Assembly: GCA_031286695.1 (NCBI GenBank)
Contig: JAITTY010000022.1
Coordinates: 186,001-250,000, forward strand
Length of the DNA stretch: 64,000 bases
Reading direction: 5' to 3'
Source: Sphingobacterium sp.
GTDB taxonomy: Bacteria > Bacteroidota > Bacteroidia > Sphingobacteriales > Sphingobacteriaceae
Below are positions 18,143 through 26,769 of this stretch, in pieces (positions within the stretch are counted from its first letter, which is position 1; the number at the start of each line of letters is the position of its first letter). The notes under the pieces were generated by a model. That model saw only the letters and a list, made by a program, of their open reading frames with translations, did no database searches and had not been told where the DNA came from. A program made the translations under genes and the position numbers.

Positions 18143-19390
18143 ATGGCCGTAAAAATGTCTTATGTTGAAAATGTTAAGCTTGCGCTGCAGTCCATTGTTG
18201 GGAACAAGCTCAGGACATTTTTAACAGCGCTGATTATCGCCATAGGAATGATGGCATTGATCGGCGTATTGACCTCCATCGATGCCATGAAAAATTCATT
18301 GACAGATTCCTTCTCATCGATGGGCTCAAATTCTTTCAATATTCGTAATCGGGGATTGAATGTTCGGATCGGTAATGAGGGGACACGCTCAAAAGTCTAT
18401 GCCAATATTACGTATGCGCAATCGGCGAGATTTAGACAGGATTTTCACTTTAATGCATTGACATCCATTAGTGCCAATGTCAGCTGGAATACAACCGCAA
18501 AATTTCAATCTAAGAAGACAAACCCCAATATAGGCTTGATCGGAACTGACGAAAATTATCTTCAGACATCGGGTTACGTTGTCAGCGAAGGCCGCAATTT
18601 TTCCACTCGGGAGGTTGAAACAGGCAGTGGTGTCATTATCATTGGCAGTGAAGTGAGTAAAATGCTGTTCAACGAAATTATTGATCCGATAGGGCAGTTT
18701 ATTACTGTCAACAATATCCGCTATTTGGTCATTGGAGTGCTAAAAAGCAAAGGGTCATCTTCAGGTATGGGCGGTGATAGAGCATGCTTTATTCCGCTGG
18801 TTAAGGCCCGGGCAGTGATGCAGGGTACCGAGCCCTCTTATGTGATTACCGTCTCTTCCAATGATCCAATGCGATTGGAAGCAGCAATAGGCGAAGCAAC
18901 AATCGTATTTAGAAATATCCGCGGCCTGTCATCCAGGCAATCAAATGATTTCGAAATCACCAAATCTGATGCCGTTGCGCAGATGCTCATGCAAAATATG
19001 GCGATGGTTACTTTGGGCGCCGTGGTCATCGCTTTTATAACCCTTGTGGGAGCTTCAATCGGATTGATGAACATTATGCTGGTATCGGTCACTGAACGTA
19101 CACGAGAGATCGGCATACGTAAGGCTATCGGTGCGACCCCGAGCGTGATACGTAAGCAATTTTTAATGGAAGCAATTGTGATTTGTATGATCGGCGGTGT
19201 TGCAGGAATCTTTATTGGTATCCTGATCGGTAATCTCCTGGCACTGCAGCTGGGGACCTCTTTTATCATACCTTGGGGTGCGATTATCTTGGGTTTTGCG
19301 GTATGTGGGCTCGTTGGCATGCTATCGGGCTATTATCCTGCCTCAAAAGCCTCTAAACTGGATCCAGTGGATGCACTTCGTTACGAGTAA
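18143..19390 (+). CDS. MacB/FtsX-type ABC transporter permease
   Basis: A 415-residue protein with an N-terminal membrane helix (about 23-43), a periplasmic MacB_PCD domain (about 50-270), and an FtsX core with three helices (about 290-320, 345-370 and 380-400). The FtsX core carries the conserved block LVSVTERTREIGIRKAIGAT, and the C-terminus ends in SGYYPASKASKLDPVDALRYE. Such permeases work in mechanotransmission or lipoprotein/peptide export with a separate ATPase. No ABC ATPase lies next to it here, so the partner must be encoded elsewhere. An alternative start is the ATG at 18155 (MSYVENVKLA). Confidence 0.92.
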   Translation: MAVKMSYVENVKLALQSIVGNKLRTFLTALIIAIGMMALIGVLTSIDAMKNSLTDSFSSMGSNSFNIRNRGLNVRIGNEGTRSKVYANITYAQSARFRQDFHFNALTSISANVSWNTTAKFQSKKTNPNIGLIGTDENYLQTSGYVVSEGRNFSTREVETGSGVIIIGSEVSKMLFNEIIDPIGQFITVNNIRYLVIGVLKSKGSSSGMGGDRACFIPLVKARAVMQGTEPSYVITVSSNDPMRLEAAIGEATIVFRNIRGLSSRQSNDFEITKSDAVAQMLMQNMAMVTLGAVVIAFITLVGASIGLMNIMLVSVTERTREIGIRKAIGATPSVIRKQFLMEAIVICMIGGVAGIFIGILIGNLLALQLGTSFIIPWGAIILGFAVCGLVGMLSGYYPASKASKLDPVDALRYE

Positions 19391-19730
19391 GCCTTCCGTA
19401 TATTTCTGCTTTCTAAACGCTTCTTATTGAAGTTAATATCTTTTCTTACGACAATAGCTTTAAACGATCTAGTTTCAGGCCAATATTCGCCCGCGTAAAT
19501 TCGTGCGTTTTTAATCGGAGATGCTACGGACCAGCGTCGGGACATGGCTATAGAGCGATGGTAGCAGAAAATCAAAGCAGCCGGAAAAAAGGAATTTTAT
19601 GCAATCGTTTTAATGTTACCAAATCATTGATTTGGGGTGAATTCTCCGTGAATAGCCCTTTTCTCGAAAGGCAAAACAACTTATTCCAATGAAAAAACTG
19701 TAATATTGTATAAAAAAATAAATTCGAATT
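19391..19730. other. Intergenic stretch before kbl; possible 64-codon remnant frame
   Basis: About 340 bp without a recognised gene. A minus-strand frame from 19575 to 19381 reads SVASPIKNARIYAGEYWPE and similar. It overlaps the permease end by 10 bp and looks like neither neighbour; it may be chance or a decayed gene. The last 120 bp are AT-rich and probably contain the kbl promoter. Confidence 0.4.
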
Positions 19731-20921
19731 ATGTACAATACATTACAACCAGTTTTAGAAAAGGAATTGGAAGCAATCAAAGAAGCGGGATTGTATAAAC
19801 AAGAGCGAGTGATCGTTACTCCTCAGGGAGCAGACATCAAAGTAAGTACAGGACAGGAAGTTGTCAATTTTTGTGCGAACAATTATTTGGGCCTGTCTTC
19901 CCACCCAAAAGTAATCGAGGCTGCTAAGAAAGCGATTGATACACACGGTTATGGAATGTCTTCGGTACGTTTTATCTGTGGTACCCAAGATGTGCATAAA
20001 GAATTAGAAGCAAAAATTTCTAAGTTCCTGGGAACTGAAGATACTATTTTATATGCGGCGGCATTTGACGCTAACGGCGGTGTATTTGAACCATTATTTG
20101 GTGCAGAAGACGCCATCATTTCAGACGAGTTGAATCATGCATCAATTATCGACGGTGTTCGTTTGTGTAAAGCACAACGTTTCCGTTATAAAAATGCAGA
20201 TATGGCTGATTTGGAAGCACAATTGCAGGCTGCATCTGGTGCTAGACATAAAATCATTGTTACAGATGGTGCATTTTCGATGGACGGCTCTGTGGCGCCA
20301 TTGGATCAGATCTGCGATCTTGCGGATAAATACCAAGCCTTGGTTATGATCGATGAGTCGCACTGTACTGGATTTATTGGTGCAACAGGTCGTGGTACAC
20401 ACGAACTGTTTAATGTAATCGATCGCGTTGACATCATTACAGGGACTTTAGGTAAAGCCTTAGGCGGTGCTTCTGGAGGTTTTACTTCCGGTAAAAAAGA
20501 AATCATCGATTTGTTACGTCAGCGTTCACGCCCCTATTTATTTTCGAATACCTTAGCACCGGCAATCGCAGGGGCTTCTGTTGCGGTATTGGATATGCTC
20601 AGTGAGACAACTGAATTGCGCGACAAACTGGAAGCAAACACAAAATACTTCCGTGAAAAAATGACAGCTGCTGGATTTGATATTAAGCCTGGATTCCACC
20701 CGATCGTGCCAGTGATGCTTTATGATGCGAAATTGGCACAAGAGTTTGCAGCCAAGATGCTGGACGAGGGAATCTATGTCATCGGTTTTTACTATCCTGT
20801 TGTACCTCAGGGAAAAGCTCGTATTCGCGTTCAGATTTCGGCCGGACACGAAGTTGCTCACTTGGATAAAGCAATCGCCGCCTTTACCAAAGTTGGTAAA
20901 GAATTAGGTGTAATTAAATAA
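19731..20921 (+). CDS. kbl: Glycine C-acetyltransferase (2-amino-3-ketobutyrate CoA ligase)
   Basis: A PLP-dependent alpha-oxoamine synthase of 396 residues. It converts 2-amino-3-oxobutanoate and CoA to glycine and acetyl-CoA, the second step of threonine breakdown. Visible features: NYLGLSSHPKV near residue 50, DELNHASIIDG, MIDESHCTGFIG (cofactor-binding Asp) and the Schiff-base Lys242 in TGTLGKALGG. Full-length identity to Kbl is more likely than to the related BioF or serine palmitoyltransferase, judging from the N-terminus and the C-terminal PVVPQGKARIRVQISAGHE. The threonine dehydrogenase gene is not in the window. Confidence 0.93.
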   Translation: MYNTLQPVLEKELEAIKEAGLYKQERVIVTPQGADIKVSTGQEVVNFCANNYLGLSSHPKVIEAAKKAIDTHGYGMSSVRFICGTQDVHKELEAKISKFLGTEDTILYAAAFDANGGVFEPLFGAEDAIISDELNHASIIDGVRLCKAQRFRYKNADMADLEAQLQAASGARHKIIVTDGAFSMDGSVAPLDQICDLADKYQALVMIDESHCTGFIGATGRGTHELFNVIDRVDIITGTLGKALGGASGGFTSGKKEIIDLLRQRSRPYLFSNTLAPAIAGASVAVLDMLSETTELRDKLEANTKYFREKMTAAGFDIKPGFHPIVPVMLYDAKLAQEFAAKMLDEGIYVIGFYYPVVPQGKARIRVQISAGHEVAHLDKAIAAFTKVGKELGVIK

Positions 20922-20945
20922 AATACACATAGTTATAAATTTTAT

Positions 20946-20970
20946 GGTGCAAAATGTTTATCTTTGCACC
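20946..20970 (+). promoter_or_regulatory. typA promoter -7 box inside an 8-bp dyad
   Basis: TATCTTTG (20959-20966) matches TAnnTTTG and lies 34 nt before the typA ATG. GGTGCAAA (20946-20953) and TTTGCACC (20963-20970) form a perfect dyad over the box, a plausible operator position. Confidence 0.55.
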
Positions 20971-20999
20971 CTAAAATTTTATAAAAATATTCTTGCTCA

Positions 21000-22805
21000 A
21001 TGCAAAACATTAGAAACATTGCGATCATCGCTCACGTCGACCACGGTAAAACTACGCTTGTAGACAAAATTTTATATTTTACCAATCAATTCAGAGAAAA
21101 TGAAAATGCTGGTGAATTAATCCTAGACAATAATGATTTAGAGCGTGAGCGCGGGATCACTATTGTATCTAAGAACGTTTCAGTAACATATAAAGGTGTT
21201 AAAATCAATATCATCGATACCCCAGGTCACGCCGATTTCGGTGGTGAAGTAGAGCGTGTATTGAAGATGGCTGATGGTGTAGTGCTATTGGTAGATGCCT
21301 TTGAAGGTCCAATGCCTCAAACACGTTTCGTTACAGGTAAAGCTTTAGGATTAGGTATCAAACCGATTGTTGTTGTCAACAAAGTCGATAAAGAAAACTG
21401 TCGTCCAGACGAGGTTTACGAACATGTTTTTGACTTATTCTTCAACTTAGGCGCTACAGAAGAACAATTGGACTTCCCAGTATTGTACGGTTCTTCAAAA
21501 CAAGGATGGATGTCTACAGATTGGAAAAACCGTACTGAAGACTTCACTGACTTATTGGAAGCTATCATCAAATATATCCCTGCACCAGAAGTATCTGAAG
21601 GTACTTTGCAAATGCAGGTAACATCGTTGGATTACTCAACTTTCGTAGGACGTATCGCTATCGGTCGTGTTGCCCGTGGTACGATCAAAGAAAACCAACC
21701 GGTTTCTTTGGTAAAACGCGATGGAAAAGTTGTGAAATCAAGAGTGAAAGAACTTCAGGTATTCGAGGGTCTTGGCCGTATCAAAGTATCTGAAGTACAT
21801 GCAGGTGATATCTGTGCTGTAGTAGGTATCGAAGGTTTCGATATCGGTGATACAATCGCAGATTTCGAAAATCCAGAGCAATTGGAAGTTATCAGCATTG
21901 ATGAACCAACAATGAACATGTTGTTCACCATAAATAACTCTCCTTTCTTCGGTAAAGAAGGTAAATTGGTAACATCACGTAACATCTACGATCGCTTACA
22001 AAAAGAGTTGGAGAAAAACTTAGCACTACGCGTAGTTCCTACTGAATCTCCAGATGCTTGGTTGGTATACGGACGTGGTATCCTTCACTTATCCGTATTG
22101 ATCGAAACAATGCGTCGTGAGGGTTATGAGTTGCAAGTAGGCCAGCCACAAGTTATCATCAAAGAAATCGATGGTCAAAAATGTGAACCAATTGAAGAAC
22201 TTGTTGTTGACGTACCTTCTGATGTATCAGGAAAAGTAATTGAGTTGGTTACACAACGTAAAGGTGAGTTGTTGATTATGGAAGCTAGAGGAGATATGCA
22301 ACATCTTGAGTTCTCTATCCCTTCTCGTGGTATTATCGGTTTACGTAACAACGTATTGACAGCAACAGCCGGTGAAGCTGTAATGGCACACCGTCTGAAA
22401 GGTTACGAGCCTTGGAAAGGTACAATCCCTGGTCGTTTGGCAGGTGTATTGATCTCTTTGGATACAGGTTCAACAACTGCATACTCAATTGATAAATTAC
22501 AAGACCGTGGTCGTTTCTTCGTAGATCCAGGTGTGGATGTATATGAAGGACAGATCTTAGGTGAGCATATCCGTGACAACGATTTAACAATCAACGTGAC
22601 AAAAGGAAAACAGCTGACAAATATGCGTGCTTCTGGTTCTGATGATAATACACGTATTGCACCTGCAATCAAATTCTCATTGGAAGAATGTATGGAATAT
22701 ATTCAAGCTGACGAGTACATTGAGGTAACACCACAATCTATGCGTCTACGTAAAATCTATTTGACTGAAAATGAGCGTAAAGTTAACGCGAAAAAATTCC
22801 AATAG
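21000..22805 (+). CDS. typA: Ribosome-associated GTPase TypA/BipA
   Basis: A 601-residue translational GTPase that binds the ribosome and aids 50S assembly and stress adaptation. The G domain shows AHVDHGKTTLVDKIL (P-loop, residues 10-24), RERGITI (switch I), DTPGHADFGGEVERVLKMADG (switch II) and NKVDK. Elongation-factor-like domains II, III and V follow, and then the TypA-specific C-terminal domain ending ENERKVNAKKFQ. Length and order are normal for the family. Codon use here is markedly biased, as in well-expressed genes. Confidence 0.97.
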   Translation: MQNIRNIAIIAHVDHGKTTLVDKILYFTNQFRENENAGELILDNNDLERERGITIVSKNVSVTYKGVKINIIDTPGHADFGGEVERVLKMADGVVLLVDAFEGPMPQTRFVTGKALGLGIKPIVVVNKVDKENCRPDEVYEHVFDLFFNLGATEEQLDFPVLYGSSKQGWMSTDWKNRTEDFTDLLEAIIKYIPAPEVSEGTLQMQVTSLDYSTFVGRIAIGRVARGTIKENQPVSLVKRDGKVVKSRVKELQVFEGLGRIKVSEVHAGDICAVVGIEGFDIGDTIADFENPEQLEVISIDEPTMNMLFTINNSPFFGKEGKLVTSRNIYDRLQKELEKNLALRVVPTESPDAWLVYGRGILHLSVLIETMRREGYELQVGQPQVIIKEIDGQKCEPIEELVVDVPSDVSGKVIELVTQRKGELLIMEARGDMQHLEFSIPSRGIIGLRNNVLTATAGEAVMAHRLKGYEPWKGTIPGRLAGVLISLDTGSTTAYSIDKLQDRGRFFVDPGVDVYEGQILGEHIRDNDLTINVTKGKQLTNMRASGSDDNTRIAPAIKFSLEECMEYIQADEYIEVTPQSMRLRKIYLTENERKVNAKKFQ

Positions 22806-22826
22806 TCAATAGTTGAATACGATATA

Positions 22827-22860
22827 AAAAAGCCATCGAATCTGATTCGATGGCTTTTTT
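22827..22860. terminator. Bidirectional terminator between typA and ecotin genes
   Basis: AGCCATCGAAT (22831-22841) pairs with ATTCGATGGCT (22845-22855), flanked by AAAAA on the left and TTTTTT on the right, so it can serve both converging genes. Confidence 0.9.
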
Positions 22861-22909
22861 CTTTATTGATAATTTAAAGTGTTGCCTTAGCAACCGCTTA
22901 TGTTAGGTG

Positions 22910-23416
22910 TTACTTCTTTGTTCTTACCTCTGCAGCGCGGTAGGTATCGCCATCAGTGGTGTAAATTTTGAATTGTACATCATAAGCTTCCGGCACATAA
23001 ATCACAATCGGCATTCTTCCATTGTAACGTACAGTCTCCGGTTGCGCCGAAACAAAAAGGTTTCTTTTCTCTTTGTTTGGACAAGCCATCAACGTGCTCG
23101 CCACATTGCCATTTGTTTTGAAGACGTAGTAATCATAACCCCAGCCTTGAAGATCCTTTTTCTCCAGCGTGCCCGATAGGTTAAAGGAATTACATCCATC
23201 TACTTCCATCCATTTACCGACTGAAAATTCAATTTTTTTGTTCTTGTCACTTTCGGAGTAGGGGACTTCAATCACCATCTTTTTATAACCTTTTTCCGGG
23301 GTAGGAAAAATGCTTAAGTCCATTTTGTCGATAACCATTTGCGCTTTGCTTATAGTTGTTGAGGATACTAATGCAATCATTAAAAGCATCATTACGTTAA
23401 ATACATTTTTTCTCAT
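22910..23416 (-). CDS. eco: Ecotin family serine protease inhibitor
   Basis: A 168-residue periplasmic protein with a signal peptide (first 25 residues). It aligns by eye along its length with E. coli ecotin: PTPEKGYKKMVIEVP, the Cys75 region VDGCNSF, LQGWGYDYYVF, the reactive loop STLMACPNKEKR and RYNGRMPIVIYVPE. Ecotin dimers inhibit trypsin-fold proteases such as elastase and trypsin. The inhibitory P1 residue, Met84 in E. coli, is Leu109 here, with P1' Met110. The loop disulfide cysteines (75 and 112) are kept. A Leu P1 still fits chymotrypsin- or elastase-like targets. It is monocistronic. Confidence 0.9.
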   Translation of the reverse strand: MRKNVFNVMMLLMIALVSSTTISKAQMVIDKMDLSIFPTPEKGYKKMVIEVPYSESDKNKKIEFSVGKWMEVDGCNSFNLSGTLEKKDLQGWGYDYYVFKTNGNVASTLMACPNKEKRNLFVSAQPETVRYNGRMPIVIYVPEAYDVQFKIYTTDGDTYRAAEVRTKK

Positions 23417-23673
23417 ATCACTATTATTTGATTTTTAAAGACCTATTTGCTTTTCAACTGTTGATTGTTTTTTCAGCAAAAATGCCAAATATGCCTTTAG
23501 TAATTTGTTCTTTAAACGCTATTTCTACAAAAAATGCTACATTCTTATAGATAATTAACACTTATAGGACTGTATTGTTTTCGGAAGGATTAATTGTAAA
23601 ACAAAAAAAATGAAAAATAATTGTTTGGGAAACTAAAAGATAAACTCTGTGGCATTTGATTTCAGGATGTGGG

Positions 23674-23734
23674 CATTCGGCTCCTCCATCTGCGATCATA
23701 GCTGTTGGTGTTTGTGAAATCATGCAAGTTTTTT
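23674..23734 (+). repeat. Palindromic interspersed repeat, diverged copy B
   Basis: CATAGCTGTTGGTGTTTGTG, then AAATCATGCAAGTTTTT (23697-23733), matches the right two-thirds of copy C and copy A. The left part is less similar. Confidence 0.45.
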
Positions 23735-23800
23735 GAAATTCAGGTGATAGAAAGCCGAATTGCTTTTTAATTCGCAGGAATATAATCAGCCAAGAATACG

Positions 23801-23808
23801 TAACTTTG
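23801..23808 (+). promoter_or_regulatory. uvrA -7 box TAACTTTG
   Basis: Matches TAnnTTTG exactly and lies 18 nt before the ATG at 23827. Its position excludes the upstream in-frame TTG at 23806 as start. Confidence 0.6.
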
Positions 23809-23826
23809 TGTGAGATAAGGATTATT

Positions 23827-26628
23827 ATGAGTAAACAAGTGGAGCATACTCCAAAAGAATATATTCAGATAAAGGGAGCAAGAGTTAATAACTTAAAGAA
23901 TATTGACGTTGATATCCCTAAAAATAAATTAGTTGTTATCACTGGAATGTCGGGCTCAGGAAAATCATCCTTAGCTTTCGATACACTTTATGCAGAAGGT
24001 CAACGCCGTTATGTGGAGAGTTTATCGTCCTATGCGAGGCAATTTATGGGACGTATGAACAAGCCTGAGGTGGATTACATTAAAGGTATCGCTCCGGCAA
24101 TTGCGATAGAGCAACGTGTCATTACTTCCAATCCCCGTTCGACAGTAGGGACATCGACCGAGATCTATGATTATCTGAAATTGTTATATGCCCGTATCGG
24201 AAAGACAATTTCTCCTATATCGGGTCGCGAAGTGACCAAAGACAGTGTGAGTTCTGTGGTCGATTTTGCCCTAAAATTGGAAGAAGGGACAACGCTGACA
24301 CTTCTAGCCCCGCTGGTGCCTTCTCATGGGCGAAAACTCAAGGAAGAATTGTCACTATTGCTGCAGAAAGGTTTTGTGCGCGTTGTCTATCAGGATAACA
24401 TGCAGAAAATAGAAGCTATTGTTGACGATAAGGCGATCGCCAATAAAGACCTCCAGGATGGTGAAGTGCTTATTGTCGTCGACCGGGTTCGCATTGAACA
24501 GGATGATGATACCATTAATCGACTTTCTGATTCTGTCCAGACAGGTTTTTTCGAGGGCAAAGGTGAGCTCTATATGGAGGAAAATGGTCAGCGGCATCAT
24601 TTCTCCCATAAATTTGAGCTTGATGGGATAACCTTTGAGGAACCTACACCAAACTTCTTCAGTTTCAATAACCCCTATGGTGCCTGTCGCCGATGTGAAG
24701 GTTATGGAAAAATCATTGGTATTGACCCTGACCTTGTTATTCCGGACAAGAGCCGTTCGGTCTACGATGGAGCAATTGCACCTTGGCGTGGAGAGAAAAT
24801 GGGCGAGTGGCTGCAGGTGCTTGTAAAAAACTCACTGAAATTTGATTTCCCGATACATCGTGCTTATATGGATCTGACTACAGAACAGAAAGAGCTGCTG
24901 TGGACCGGAAATAAATATTTTGCGGGCCTTACGCAGTTCTTTGAAGAGCTCGAAGCTCAGACTTATAAAATTCAATATCGTGTGATGTTGTCCCGCTATC
25001 GTGGGAAAACCGACTGCCCAGACTGCCGTGGAACCAGATTGCGTAAGGATGCCACTTATGTGAAGGTGGGTGGAAAATCTATTACCGACATCGTGTTGAT
25101 GCCCTTGGAAGAGGCCCTGGAATTCTTTAAAAATTTACCGCTGGTCGGTAATGAGTTGGTCATTGCAAAGCGGCTGCTGGCTGAAATCAATAATAGGTTA
25201 CAGTTTCTATGTGATGTAGGGTTAAGCTATCTGACACTGAATCGCTTATCAAATACACTTTCGGGAGGAGAGTCACAGCGGATCAACCTGGCTACTTCAT
25301 TGGGGAGTTCGCTCGTAGGTTCTATTTACGTACTGGACGAACCAAGTATTGGGCTCCATCCCCGTGATACACAGCGTTTGATCTCCGTGCTGAAATCCCT
25401 GCGCGATGTTGGGAATACAGTGGTTGTGGTCGAACATGAACAGGAGATGATGGAGGCAGCAGATTATCTGATCGATATCGGTCCTGAAGCAGGGATCAAT
25501 GGCGGTGAGATGGTCTTCGCGGGGACTTACAAGGAGATCCTGAAAGATGCTAAAAGCTTGACTGGCCACTACCTAAGTGGTGAAAGCCGGATAGAAGTAC
25601 CTAAGAAGCGCCGTTCATGGTCCAATAGTGTGACCATTAAAGGCGCCCACGAGAATAATCTGAAAGGGATTGACGTTCAGTTTCCCTTAAATACGTTTAC
25701 CGTGGTCACTGGGGTTTCAGGATCCGGAAAGACTTCTTTGGTCAAACGTATTCTTTATCCGGCTTTACAAAAATCAATCGGTAATTATTCGGGTGAACAA
25801 ACAGGTGTTTATGATGCGATTGAAGGAGATATTGCACAGGTAGAACAAGTTGAAATGGTCGATCAAAATCCAATCGGTCGTTCTTCACGGTCAAATCCGG
25901 TGACTTACGTGAAAGCTTGGGATGAGATCAGGGCTTTATATGCCAACCAGACACCGGCCAAAGCAGCGGGATTGAAACCGGCAGCCTTTTCATTTAATGT
26001 GGAAGGTGGACGTTGTGATGTCTGTCAGGGTGAAGGTGAGGTTAAGATTGAAATGCAATTTATGGCCGATATTATCTTGCCATGTGAGGCCTGTGGTGGA
26101 AAAAGATTTAAGCAATTTGTACTTGATGTACATTACAAAAATAAGTCGGTTGCGGATGTTCTTGAGCTGAGTGTGGATGAAGCGATTACATTTTTTGCAG
26201 ACCAGCCGAAGATATTGGCTAAGTTACAGCCTTTACAGGACGTTGGGTTGGGCTATGTAAAGCTTGGACAATCTTCAAGTACTTTGTCTGGCGGTGAAGC
26301 ACAGCGCATTAAATTGGCCTCTTTCCTGATTAAGGGAAATAACAGCAAGAAGACGCTATTTATCTTTGATGAACCTACAACAGGTTTGCACTTCCAAGAT
26401 ATTAAAAAGCTTCTGAAGTCATTTGACGCGCTCATTGCCTTGGGTAATAGCATATTGGTTATAGAGCATAATATGGATATGATCAAATCGGCGGACTGGG
26501 TGATTGATATTGGTCCTGAAGGTGGAAATAAAGGGGGGAAACTAGTCTTTGCAGGTCTTCCCGAAGAACTCATTCATTGTAAAGATTCTTATACAGGCCA
26601 ATTTTTAAAAGCACATTTAAAAGATTAA
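23827..26628 (+). CDS. uvrA: Excinuclease ABC subunit A
   Basis: The damage-recognition ATPase of nucleotide excision repair, 933 residues. Two ABC modules are visible. The first has Walker A GMSGSGKSSLAFDTLYAEGQ and signature NTLSGGESQRINLA. The second has GVSGSGKTSLV and STLSGGEAQRIKLA. Zinc-binding cysteine pairs occur at CRRCEGYGK/CPDCRGTRL and CDVCQGEGEV/CEACGGKRF. The ATG at 23827 (MSKQVEHTPK) is used. The frame extends to a TTG at 23806, but that lies inside the promoter box. It is a standard UvrA of normal length. Confidence 0.97.
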   Translation: MSKQVEHTPKEYIQIKGARVNNLKNIDVDIPKNKLVVITGMSGSGKSSLAFDTLYAEGQRRYVESLSSYARQFMGRMNKPEVDYIKGIAPAIAIEQRVITSNPRSTVGTSTEIYDYLKLLYARIGKTISPISGREVTKDSVSSVVDFALKLEEGTTLTLLAPLVPSHGRKLKEELSLLLQKGFVRVVYQDNMQKIEAIVDDKAIANKDLQDGEVLIVVDRVRIEQDDDTINRLSDSVQTGFFEGKGELYMEENGQRHHFSHKFELDGITFEEPTPNFFSFNNPYGACRRCEGYGKIIGIDPDLVIPDKSRSVYDGAIAPWRGEKMGEWLQVLVKNSLKFDFPIHRAYMDLTTEQKELLWTGNKYFAGLTQFFEELEAQTYKIQYRVMLSRYRGKTDCPDCRGTRLRKDATYVKVGGKSITDIVLMPLEEALEFFKNLPLVGNELVIAKRLLAEINNRLQFLCDVGLSYLTLNRLSNTLSGGESQRINLATSLGSSLVGSIYVLDEPSIGLHPRDTQRLISVLKSLRDVGNTVVVVEHEQEMMEAADYLIDIGPEAGINGGEMVFAGTYKEILKDAKSLTGHYLSGESRIEVPKKRRSWSNSVTIKGAHENNLKGIDVQFPLNTFTVVTGVSGSGKTSLVKRILYPALQKSIGNYSGEQTGVYDAIEGDIAQVEQVEMVDQNPIGRSSRSNPVTYVKAWDEIRALYANQTPAKAAGLKPAAFSFNVEGGRCDVCQGEGEVKIEMQFMADIILPCEACGGKRFKQFVLDVHYKNKSVADVLELSVDEAITFFADQPKILAKLQPLQDVGLGYVKLGQSSSTLSGGEAQRIKLASFLIKGNNSKKTLFIFDEPTTGLHFQDIKKLLKSFDALIALGNSILVIEHNMDMIKSADWVIDIGPEGGNKGGKLVFAGLPEELIHCKDSYTGQFLKAHLKD

Positions 26629-26769
26629 ATCCTACTTTAGCGATGAGAAACGACCTCATATCAGCTGTGTAAGCTTGTGAATTAAGGAGGTCTTTCTATC
26701 CTTTGTTAAAATGGTTGAAGAATCAATATACTGTAAATAAAAACTAATATTTCAATACTTAATACGATT

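Larger units (their letters stand above)
23417..23826. other. Intergenic stretch between divergent ecotin and uvrA genes
   Basis: About 410 bp. Contains a diverged copy of the palindromic repeat (about 23674-23734) and the uvrA -7 box (23801-23808). No gene seen. Confidence 0.6.

Noticed and set aside
19381..19575. Minus-strand 64-codon frame as a real gene
   Set aside because: It overlaps the permease gene end, no family is recognised, and no start signals are seen. Kept only as a remark on the stretch.
23806..23826. TTG at 23806 as uvrA start
   Set aside because: It overlaps the TAACTTTG promoter box, so it would lie before the transcription start.
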